Shown here: in pieces, positions 10,428 to 20,200 of the stretch
Layout: each line of letters begins with the position of its first letter
Numbering within the stretch: the first letter of the stretch is position 1
Origin: Bigelowiella natans CCMP2755
Lineage: Eukaryota > Cercozoa > Chlorarachniophyceae
Length of the DNA: 30,120 nucleotides
Direction of reading: 5' to 3'
Assembly: GCA_000320545.1 (NCBI GenBank)
Contig: ADNK01003116.1
Location: forward strand, 1-30,120
Position numbers and translations under genes: made by a program
The notes under the pieces: model-generated
Seen by the model: the letters and a program-made list of their open reading frames with translations, nothing else
The model's database searches: none
Told to the model about the DNA's origin: nothing

Positions 10428-12164
10428 CTAGCCGTTCACTGCCTTCTCTGAAAATATGGTTTCGGTTATCTCCATAGGATCCATAATGAGAAAATCTTCG
10501 TCATTCGCAGAGGGTTTTTCATATTTTATATAATGCACGCCAGGAGCAGGGTCCGTGATTTTGGGGATGTTCAGACTGAAGACTTCCAATTTGGGCCCGA
10601 GTCTGCTCTTGACATCGAATGTGTGGAACACGTGCCTCTTTCTCAAATCTTCATTTGTTATCTTCAGCCCTGTCGGAATGGTTTCGTGAGCCGTGGAAGC
10701 CTCAATGTCCTTCTGATAGGTCCTCCAGGCATGCTCCCGGACGTGGAGCAAGTATTGTAGATTGAACAATTGGTTTTCATTGCCAAAGTCAATGTAATTA
10801 CGCAGGAAACCCGCGGTGTCAAATACGGACATCCCTCCTCTGTTAATCCCCAGGCCCTGGGGCCAAAAGGGCACCTGCAACGCGTCTCCCAACAGCAGTC
10901 CAACAGCAGCCCTCTTTGTGACTGGGTCGATGAGGATTCTCCCAGAATACTCAGAGTACATTTTGTAGCTAAAGTCAAAGCACGTGGCCCAGTTGCTCCC
11001 GCTCGCTGTCTTGGTTTCCCGAAGCTTCGGGACGTCTTCCCTGAGCGTCTTCAGGGCCTCGCCCCTCTCCAGGAGAACTGTCCGCGGCAATTTGTTCTTC
11101 TCCAGGTCGTCCTTCATAATTTTGTCGAGGAAGAAGCTCAGGCTGTTCTTGATCATCTTGTTCAGGTTGGCCTTGTCAACCGTTCCCAAGTCAGAGAAGG
11201 CCGCGCTCGCGGTCTTGTGGATGATGTGGTTCGAGATGAGGCTACGGCGCTTCACCGTCATCACGACGTAGAGAGTGTTCTGCTGGTAGATGACGATGTT
11301 CTCTACGTCGACATTGGGGCACGTGCCGCTCGTCTCGGTCGCGTTGCCGTTTGCAAGGCAACTAGGATTCTTCGCCTCATCGAACCATTCTTTAGCAAAT
11401 TGCTGCGCAAGCGAGTGCTCCGGCCATCGCTTTATTACTCCGGATGGCTTTCTTTCGTAATTGCCCACACAACCGATCGCTTCTTTGGATGCGCGCTCTT
11501 TGATCTGGGGGATTTCCAGCAGCTCGGCTACAACTCTCCTCGACGCACCAGAACCATCCACAATGACGTCGAATGGTGACGTCTTGTTCTCACCGGCGTG
11601 CGTGTAAAGGGCTGTGAAAAGTTTCGAGCCTCCCCCACCCGGGTTTGGGGGGCTGATACCGATGAACTTCGCCCCAAGGACCACCTTGGCACCGGCTAAG
11701 ATCGCCGCCCTTATCATCACGTTCTGGTACTCCTTCGTTCCCACATGCTGATGCATTTCCCCACTGATCCATGGGCTCTTCATGCCCATCATTAGCAGGT
11801 CGACACGACTCCAGTCCCAGAGGTGGAGGATGTTCGGCCGGTTGATAATCGTCCGCATCTCTACGACGGTTACAGTTGCGCCCATCAGAGCGAATTCCAC
11901 CGCCCCACGAATGCCGACGACCCCGGCGCCGACCTGATGTTGATTTATCGCGTAAAGGTAGGTAAAGCGTAGGAATGCACGCGCCAATAGACAAAAGGAA
12001 TCTGCTATACATGCTATACATACAAAAAATAAGTATAGCGGATATATATTGTATAAAATTGATATATTATGTCTATGTGTGTATCTGTGTGTGTGTGTGT
12101 GTGTGTGTGCGTGCGCGCGTTTGTGTGCATGTGTGTGTGATGTGCCTAATTGGAAGGCAGTAGG

Positions 12165-12200
<36 letters not shown>

Positions 12201-13762
12201 AGGGGGGGTGGGGGAAAGAGAGTAGTAGTAGTAGCAGCAGCAGCAGCAGCAAGCACCTGGAATATTTTCCTCCCGTTGTTATTTCGGACTGGATAGAACT
12301 GATCTCTACGTGTCTTGAGGTAGCTCAGCATCTTCCAAGCGAATAGATTATTGTTATACGCAGCAAAGGCTGCAAGGAACTTGTCCAGGACGATAGGGCC
12401 ATACTGCCCCCCCGCGCCAATCATTCTTTTGAATTCCTCCCCAATCTCCACCACCTCGCTCGCCTCGATTTGGAATGGGTTGAACTCGAAGAATTTCGAG
12501 CGGATTCTGCGGAATTCCTGGTCAGTGAGCGTGACTTGGGGTGTTGAGTGCTCGGAGAAATCAGGATCGATGTTGCCTTGCATCACACCTTGCGTCGTAG
12601 CAACCTCTTCGCCACTCCGTATTTTTTGCTCTAGCTTGTTAAGTTCCTTCTCTGCTGTTTTAGCGTAAATTTGACTTTCCCCTTGCAGGTATTTTGCCGT
12701 CCGCTTCTCTGCAATTGCACGTAGATTTTTTTTCCTTGCCTCGTCCGCAGATTCCTTGATCGTATTAATCTTGCTCTGAGCACCTTCATCGACTCTAGTT
12801 ATATCCTTCTCTATGTGTTCTCTCCTTCTCGCTTCTTCTTTTTTTAGGTGTTCCTCCAAACGCTTCCTCGCTATTTCCTGCAGCTTGCTTTTCTTATTTC
12901 CCTCATCCGGAGTATTCTTAATCGGTTTTGTGTTGCTGGCTGGAATCTCCTTCTTTGTAGGCCTTACACCATTCTGCACATTGTTTTTATACTCCTTATT
13001 GAAGCGCTGCATGATCGACTTTACCTTAGATCCCTCGGGGTCGTCCTCTGCCAAGGTTTCCGGAGTGAGCGTCTGGGAGTCTTGAGTTTCTACGGCACGC
13101 GTCATCAAAGGTTCTCCCTCGTTCAACTGGCTTGGATCTCCAATAGGATTGTCATTAGGGCTAAGCCTCTCAAGTTCAACTTCAATTGTGTTTGGGTCCT
13201 TCGCGTACGTGATAGTTCCCAAGCCATCTGTCTTATAGGATCCTTTACGGATGCTGTCAGGCCCACCAATCTCGACTACGACTTTGGGCGGTTGGTCCGG
13301 CTTTTCGCTGTTTCCATAAAAGCTTTTTGCCGTCGTGAACTTACCATATATGCTGGGGGAGGAATTGTTGGAGTTAATCTGTCTTCCCGTTTGGACTGGA
13401 GGCTTTCTGAGCTTCCGTGTCTCCACAACGTTGATTGGTTCGAACTCCGGCTTGGAGAGATTCTCAAAGAAGTCGGTAAGGCTCACGCAGTGGCCTCTTA
13501 AGCAGCACTTTCTACGCCCCTTATTTTCACAACCAAGACTCTTTTGACAGCCATGTCCCTCGCATTCCCCTAGATTTCTCACTGCCTGAGTCTAAAAACA
13601 CATACACGCAAATAGATTGCATCATCGTCGGTCTCGATTGTGGCGGAGTAATGTTACCTGGCCCTCCAAAAGGACGCTAGAATCCTCGGCCTTCCACTGG
13701 ACAGAGACGCTCTGCGAAGGCAAGAGCGCAATGAGCGCAAGCAGGAGTAGGTTGCTCCCCAT
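10428..13762 (-). CDS. MICAL-like FAD monooxygenase with signal peptide and long N-terminal extension (981 aa)
   Basis: Exons 13762-13658, 13591-12257, 11933-10428, all joined in phase 0; stop TAG. Residues 1-20 (MGSNLLLLALIALLPSQSVS) form a signal peptide. Residues 44-70 hold six Cys. About 268-360 is a charged coiled coil. From about 460 the MICAL flavoprotein domain begins: GRKIFQVGAGVVGIRG (GxGxxG, FAD), VVEMR at about 504, ILHLW, FDVIVDGSG at about 601, and GDALQVPFWPQGLGINRGG at about 829, followed by FDTAGFLRNY. The PFWPxGxGxxRG block is diagnostic of MICAL, whose animal members use NADPH and O2 to oxidise actin methionines. No CH, LIM or Rab-binding domain follows; the protein ends with the flavin domain. 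A secreted or ER-lumenal MICAL-type enzyme would not meet actin, so its substrate is open. The enzyme family is near certain; the targeting is inferred from one short first exon. Confidence 0.9.
12061..12250. repeat. Microsatellite cluster (GT)n, (GA)n and (CAG)n in a MICAL-like intron
   Basis: GT repeats at about 12085-12140, GA repeats at 12169-12194, then TAG/CAG trinucleotides at 12222-12250, which abut the splice donor of the second MICAL-like exon. Expansion of the CAG tract would bring repeats up to the donor site. Confidence 0.9.
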
Positions 13763-13780
13763 TCAAAATTCAAACTTCCC

Positions 13781-13812
13781 CGGAGCGAATATATTTTATT
13801 TTATCGCAATGT
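13781..13812 (-). promoter_or_regulatory. Possible TATA-like element upstream of the MICAL-like gene
   Basis: On the minus strand the sequence GATAAAATAAAATATATT lies about 30-45 nt before the start codon at 13762. It is the only clear TATA-like string near a gene start in the window. The short distance would give a very short 5' leader, so the call is weak. Confidence 0.25.
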
Positions 13813-14059
13813 GGAAAATGGCCTGCATTCGTATGACAAATGAACCCTTTTCAGTGAAATGAAAAAATTCCGACTGGAATTCACTGGTGGGATGGACAGA
13901 TTTGTCGCCCCAGCTACCGGTGACTCGGTTGCCTGATCAAGGATGTTTGGATCTGCATCCAAGATTCAAAGTTGCATCCGCCGAAGTGGTGATGGGCGGG
14001 GGGATTTTCGGTTGCGAGGGTGGCTTTTCCCCTCATCTTTGCACCACATTCCTGTTCAC

Positions 14060-14520
14060 CGGTGGGGCAGGTCACCGGCGAATTGGCTGCCAAGTGAAGG
14101 ATTTTCGGACCTGCACAAGGTTCATCCCGGATGAATCTGTGAATCCCGTCAGGATGAAGGTGCCCTCCTCCAACTTCATGCCATCCAGTTTTGCAATGTC
14201 TCCGTTGAGGCCGGGGACGTTGAGATTGGCGTGAAGCTCGTGCTTCTGATTGCAATGGTTGGGGCAAAGTCTCCGCAAAAGCCGGGGACGTTGTGGTCAA
14301 TGCGAAGCTCGTTGTCCAAGTGGACTGAGAAGGAAGAATGCATCCTCCCCCAATCTTCATGCCTTCCAGCGAGGGCAATGTCTCTGCAAAAGCCGGGGAT
14401 GTGGTGGTGGGTGTGAAGCGGACCACGCCAGCCAGCCAGCACGAAGGTGTGGTCCACGGGGTTGTTCGCTTGGGGTTCGCAGGTGTGGTGGTCTTGCTGC
14501 TTGGTGATCTCCAAGCATGA
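14060..14520. pseudogene. Decayed tandem repeat of coding appearance
   Basis: Three related blocks start near 14195, 14266 and 14377 (spacing 71 and 111 nt; the outer two plus their leaders match over about 100 nt). On the plus strand they read as variants of NVSAKAGDVVVGVK: CNVSVEAGDVEIGVKL, GKVSAKAGDVVVNAKL and GNVSAKAGDVVVGVKR. Copy two is out of frame with copy one, and a TGA follows copy two. On the minus strand they read as VPGLNGDIAKLDGMKL-like variants with similar frame breaks. The 111-nt unit is 37 codons, with about 40 nt lost from the middle unit. It looks like a remnant of a repeat protein gene, strand uncertain. I do not recognise the parent family. Confidence 0.5.
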
Positions 14521-14738
14521 GTGAACCATCACGGCAGGATTTCGGGGTGCGTTTGCACAGAGAAGTCATGGTCCTGAAGTTGGCAAAGACCACGCACAAA
14601 AGACAATGAAACTGGGAACGGAGGAGTGGCTGGAGTTCATCATGCCATTTTTGGTTCCTTTTTGTTTCACTTTGTGCACGAGCCAACACACGTTCGCAGC
14701 GAGTGTTGCAGCATTGTCATGGCGTCGTGCCTGTAATT

Positions 14739-14945
14739 GGACCTCGCTGGATTCAGCTCGAGGCACTGCGTTTCGCACTTTGTGAACATCACGAAACGTT
14801 TTGGGAGTGCAGTCATCACACCAAGTTCAATTCAAGTTCAGATGTGGGGACGTCATCGGGGCCCATGCACAGCAAGCTGGTTCGAAGCACTGCATTTCGC
14901 ACACTGCAAGTGTCTTGCAACGTTTTGGAAACGCAGCTTGTCATC
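14739..14945. repeat. Dispersed element, copies B and C
   Basis: 14739-14790 matches 9194-9251, with the core CTCGCT(A/G)GATT, GCTCGAGGCA and TTTCGCACTTTG, same orientation. A third, weaker copy lies at about 14876-14945 (TTCGAAGCACTGCATTTCGCAC, then CAACGTTTTGGAAACGCAG, which parallels ACGTTTTGGGAGTGCAG in copy B). Together these point to a tandem and dispersed repeat family on both sides of the MICAL-like gene. Confidence 0.6.
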
Positions 14946-15825
14946 ATTGTTCATTGTTCATGCACGGCGGTGCTTCCACTTCTTCAGCGTTGGTTTGCAT
15001 CACAAGCCATGTTTCCACGAAAGTGTGACGGCAACGTCGCGCGTGCAAAAATGATGACGACAATAACAACCCAGCAATGACAATGTTCTGTTCATCAAAT
15101 TGTTTGCCCATTCTGGCATTGACGGTGTTTTGCATCTTGGACCAATCCAGCAATGGAGACATCGTGCCAGCGTGTCTCACCAGCACGTCAATTGTTGCCT
15201 TCGCACACCGCCGCTTGCAAGATGCGACATCAGCTCATGTACGCACGTCACTACGACGGAAGGCATCCGTTCGAGCCATCCACATCTAGACATGCAATTG
15301 TTGGCCGGCTAGATGGCCATTCTAGTGTGCTAGCATGTCTGAACGTTGGTCGTTCCACAGCACTCACTGGTCACGTCATTGCAGCATGATGTCGGTACAA
15401 CGCCATGCAGTGCAATGCGCAGGACGCATCAGTGCGTGAACGAGGATGACATCGCGCACACGTGCGCGTAGCAGTTGGCGAGCACGCAACGCCATGTGCG
15501 CTAGTACGATGATGAATTCATTTCAGCCCAACATGCCAGTTTATGTAGATATTAATGCACAACATTGAACCCGAGCATACAATAGGAATGATGTAACATA
15601 CAATAGGAATGATGTAGGTGTATAACATATGTTAGTGTTATTGCATGTCACGGATAAATTGTTTGAAGTTCATTAAGAAAGGTACTTGACATGCATATTT
15701 CTTTACTGCTATTGCGATATACAGCGCAATTTTGCGTCGAAGTTATAGCCCGTAGTAACAGCTAATGCATTCTGCCTAATTTATTCAAAATGAGTGCCAT
15801 GTAACGTCATATTATCTAATTAAGG
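14946..15825. other. Intergenic, partly repeat-derived
   Basis: The first half (to about 15500) shares the CATGCA/GCTAGCATG flavour of the 9186-10427 region and contains GCTAGCATGTCT, also found near 28310. The second half is AT-rich. Reading frames are short and unconvincing. Confidence 0.4.
15576..15616. repeat. 21-bp tandem duplication
   Basis: CATACAATAGGAATGATGTA occurs at 15576-15595 and 15597-15616, identical, with one A between. Confidence 0.95.
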
Positions 15826-16572
15826 TCAACTCAGCTTGATTTCCGGCAAAGGGGCCTTAGATCCTCTCAGTGCTTGCCAACCGCTAGTAGGCGGAAGATC
15901 GTTTGAATTTTTCACTATGTACAGTCCTGCACCACTGGGGCCATCCATCCACCAGCGGCCGTCTGAACGATTCCAGTAAATGTAGCTTCCGTTTTCTGGG
16001 AAAAAGGTTGCTCGTGAACGAATTAATCAGGAGAGCATCAAGTTTAAAAAAAACATCATGTGAAAATAATTAGCAAGAGTTCTTCAGATTGTGTAACCTG
16101 CTTCAAACCAGAGCTTTTTTTGGTCGGATAATTCGTTCCATGTGCTACTAGGGTCCCACATCATCTTGTTGCATGTTGCTGCGAATCCCGAAGGAACCTC
16201 TTTTGGGTCTTTAGCCTTATATTGGCCATTTACATCTACTTCTCCGGCCTTGCTCACTTCTAATGTTGGCATGTTATTGAATCGTTGTGTATGTAGTCCC
16301 GGGTTTTGCTGCGCTTTGCAATAGGAACCGATTGAGTTGACGGACGAGGAAAGATAGGGCGATGTTCCAATTATTGGGGTTTGGATACGAGCTGCTGAAA
16401 TTGTTTGTGCGACTAATGCGTACCGGGCCCGAGTGGCAAAATTGATACGGCTTGCTGTAAGTGTTTTCGAGCCCAAAATTAGTGATGAGACAGCCACGCT
16501 TGCAATTGCAATCACGAGGAACACGGATTGGGATAAAGACGGCGATGCAAAGTTACTGCAGCAAAATTTCAT
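15826..16572 (-). CDS. Small signal-anchored 'VNGxY' domain protein (214 aa)
   Basis: Two exons, 16572-16098 and 15995-15826 (stop TGA), joined in phase 1 across a GT-AG intron; the join makes WFEAENGSYIYWN. The N-terminus (about residues 8-34, SPSLSQSVFLVIAIASVAVSS and beyond) is one hydrophobic segment that could be a signal peptide or type II anchor. The C-terminal part (about 105-214) has EVDVNGQY, VPSGFAATC, MMWDPSSTW, KLWFEAENGSYIYWN, RWWMDGP, GLYIV and TSGWQAL. This NGxY...W...YW...W...P..W spacing recalls small beta-rich domains often annotated as hypothetical in protist genomes. Function is unknown; a lectin-like or structural role outside the cytosol is only a guess. The gene is divergent to the large receptor-like gene. 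Both splice borders and the uninterrupted Trp/Tyr pattern argue it is real. Confidence 0.8.
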
Positions 16573-17260
16573 GCACAGAGCTGTAGTCTACAATTTCCAC
16601 AGCTGTGGTTTCTCGCTGGAACGTGTTGAGTAAGCTCCCGTGAGTGAGTGTGTGTATTGCAAGCTCGTGAATGAACGGATGAATGGGTTTTTGGTATTGT
16701 GTGGATTGTGTGGGTTGTGTGGCTGATACGGAAAATTTCAAACGGTAGACCCTGAGCGGGATCAGTTTCACACCTGCGACAACCTCGAGAACTTGCTATT
16801 TTTTAGAATTTTGTGTCGACGAGGTAGCTAATGCGACGGGACAATTAAAACATACGGTTTGGCGACGGCGACAAGACAGTAGATCTATCTGTATTCGATT
16901 CTACTCGTAGCGATATGTCACCATTCTCGTGATGGGATAGACCACATTTCCTGTTCAGACGTAAGTATACAAATATGCAAAATATGGAAACTTGCGGATG
17001 TCCTAGGATGTCGTATTAATAAGACGGCACCTTTTCGCGACGTTTATCCTGGCGTTTCAAATTTCAGAAGTTCGGAGTTACTCTGACAGATCTCTGCTAC
17101 CTTTTGACAGAGGACCGACCGACCTGGATGTGTGATGCTCCCTCCCTTAGAGCCCACTGAACACCACTCGGCCCTTTCTCGGACAAATCCCAAGGGAGTG
17201 AAACAAGTAAACACTGCAGCATCACGAAGCGAGGTCTAAATTGTTTGGGCTTCTTCGAAT
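16573..17260. promoter_or_regulatory. Divergent intergenic region between the VNGxY and receptor-like genes
   Basis: 688 bp separate two start codons on opposite strands, so both promoters must lie here. I see no strong TATA box; GTATACAAATATGCAAAATATGG near 16965 is the most AT-rich string. No coding frame stands out. Confidence 0.5.
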
Positions 17261-20200
17261 ATGCTACCGCTTGGAAACAAGTTGTACTTGGTAGTGTTCT
17301 TCTCAGCCGTAGCTTCTGTCAACGCCACTTCGGGTCCCACATCTAACCCATCCCCCTCAAGTGCATCGCCCATCACAGATTCCCCTGTCACAGCATCTCC
17401 GACCACAGCATGTCCTTCAACGCTTAATCCTGTGACAATTTCTCCTGGAACCCCCTCACCGCAAACACTGAATCCCACCTCATCTAACCCCACATCATGC
17501 CCGTCATCCTCTCCTTCATTCTCTCCATCGAGTACATGCCCATCCTCGGCTTGCCCTTCGTCTAGCCCTTCATCATGTCCTTCCTCAGCTCCCCATACAG
17601 CACAGCCAAGCACTGACACGCCCTTAATTTCGCCTACTTTATGTCCATCTATCTCGCCTTCCAAATGCCCTTCGGTAGTACCAGAATTAGCAATTTTGGA
17701 TTAAGAGTTTAGAAATCTAAGATTCATGACAATTATCTTTGTACGTTCTCTGTTTGACCCGTTGGGGGACGAAGAAATTGGAGTATAGCCTCAGTGACGC
17801 GTTCCTTATCGATGGGGCCGAAAATGCTGCAATGACTTTCTTCCCCCCCAATATGTTTAATAAAGAACGGAGGCTTGAAAGACTAGTTCGAACCCAGTGA
17901 AACTGCGTCGAAATTCATGATGGCTTTGTTGTATGCGTCTTCCTTCAGGCAACTCCCAGCAATACACCAAGTACTGTCAGCCCGACCACGCTCTCGCCAG
18001 CAACACTACATCCAAGCTCACAAACCCCCACAACTTCTCCGGTGACAGTAAGTCCATCGACATGCAGTCCTTCGTCGGTAATATTACTAAGAAGGGAACT
18101 GGTTCTTAAATTTTCATTTTCTTACAATCTACTTTATATATTTACTGCCCTTTGCACATAGTTGGCTCCATCAAGCACGGCCCCCTCTAGCCTGAGTCCA
18201 AGCTCCCTTTCTCCAGGTTTCTGCACATGTTTACCTGAGGCAAGCGGTGTCGTCACCCTTTCAGTAGTTTGTGGTTGTGAATTCGTTTTACCGGACGATG
18301 CAATTTTCAAATCCCAATATAGAAAATAATAAGAAATTTTGTAAGCTGCTTGCACAACAATGGAAATTTTCGTCTCAAGGAATTCTTGGTAGACAAAGCT
18401 CATCTATAAGTTGCGCGATGAAAATCCAAGAACCCAAATTTCCATTCATCGTGCTAAGTTTGTGACAACAGACTCGACCCGTGTGTCACAAATCAACCTC
18501 ATTGTATCTCCTTCCTTCTTCTTTATCCTCTTCATGTTCTTCGATCATGTGATTGTTTGACGACGCTACGAACAATAACTCATATTATCCCCGTAGTAAC
18601 AATTCATCCAACGAGTGCACATCCGGTTTCTGCGCATCCTTCCACTATTCTCCCGACATTGAACCCAACGTCCTTGTCGCCATCGACTCATTCTCCATCC
18701 TCGCTCTCCCCCTCTACGAACTCTCCTGTCACGAATGCGCCGTCGCTATCTCCAATTACGTTGTCTCCCGTGTCAGCATCCCCCTCCTCCGTGAGCCCGG
18801 TAATAAACAAACTTGAAACCAATATTTTCTGGACACAGAAACAGTAGATCGAGAAAAGACTGGTTTTCTGATTTTCTGATTTTCCTCGGGCTATGTTGCA
18901 CCAATTGTAAGAGTCTTCGCGCGAATGGGGGAGAGGAGGGAGGGATGATGAGGGGGAGGCAGTAATTGGGAGATCTATCGCGCAACCTCATGGAGCTGTG
19001 TGATTTGTTTCGACGTTGCCTGATCTTACTGATACTGAAGCCTTTAGTTACAGGGGTGCTGCTTTCCTGTGCCGTTTTCCTCTTCCCACCTCTTCCAAAG
19101 ATAACATCCTTTTCGTTGTGTTTTGTTGCTCTAATATCGAATGTGAAGACGTCGCAAGCACCGACCACCAACAGCCCGACATCTATGGCTCCAACAACCA
19201 CAACAGGTACAGCGCACGGCGATGCCGAAGGCGGAGAGAAATCAGAACTAAAATGAAGCATGGCCTATTCTGTCGATATAGCTACTGAAAGGAGCCCTGT
19301 TTATTAATCATAGCGAATCCATCGAGCTGTAGTCCGACAACGATCGCTCCCACTACGAACAGCCCAGTTACTGTGTCGCCGGTATCGTTTTGCCTTGATC
19401 TTTACATACGAATAATATCTCCTCTCCACCAATTCTACCCATTTTCAATCCACGCTCTTGTTTATTTTCGACTCGGAAACACGGCGATTAGTAATAAAGT
19501 AGGAGAATAGCCGTTCCCCACATTGTTGTCCTCCCAAACAATCCTTGCAGGAAACAAAAGCAAAATTTGATCGTTGTAACCCCCTCCCCTTCTTCACTCC
19601 CATCCATTCTTCAGCAAACATCGGGACCAAGTCTAAGCCCCTTCACCAACGCACCGTGTAACGAACATTTACTATTACAAATCCTGAAAGATAACATGCC
19701 TAGGCAGGGTGATATCTGTACATGAAAACGATTAAGAAAATGGTTGCTTCTACTTCGTATCTTTCCTTGCTCATAGCGGTGTCTCCATCAACGGGAACTC
19801 CCACGGCCTCTCCCGAAACGTGCACTCTTGGTTAGTATGACCGCCGTCGCCATCATAATCTCTGTCGCTACCACATACGTCATTGCGTTGCACATCTCCA
19901 CCATCTCCACTCAAAACTACGCTTTGAACAGAATGAGAGAGAAAATCCAATGCTCTTCCTCGAAAGAGAGAAACTATACTTTACCGTTGTCGCTAAGTGG
20001 TTCCAGCCTCGCCGCCTAATTAAGGAGGGCGGGGGGGGGGATTACGAGAGGGGAAGAATGATGGAAATTTCTTATTTGTCCGAGCATCCTCTGACCCCAT
20101 TTGAATCAGGTCATTATAGAGATGGCCTCGGAAGGTGTCAAATCTGTGGATATGCCGCTTATTGCGATGGAGGTGATGGATGATACTGAATTTAGCTAGC

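Noticed and set aside
10770-11579. 269-codon open frame on the plus strand
   Set aside because: It lies wholly antisense to the MICAL flavin domain. Its composition mirrors that gene's codon pattern and it shows no family motif.
12848-13501. 217-codon open frame on the plus strand
   Set aside because: It is antisense to the second MICAL-like exon; the Leu/Phe-rich product is the mirror of the charged coiled coil.
18966-19256. Plus-strand frame of 96 codons across a receptor intron
   Set aside because: Only its 3' part (19149-19206) is a phase-matched exon; the rest is intron sequence and ends at a stop.
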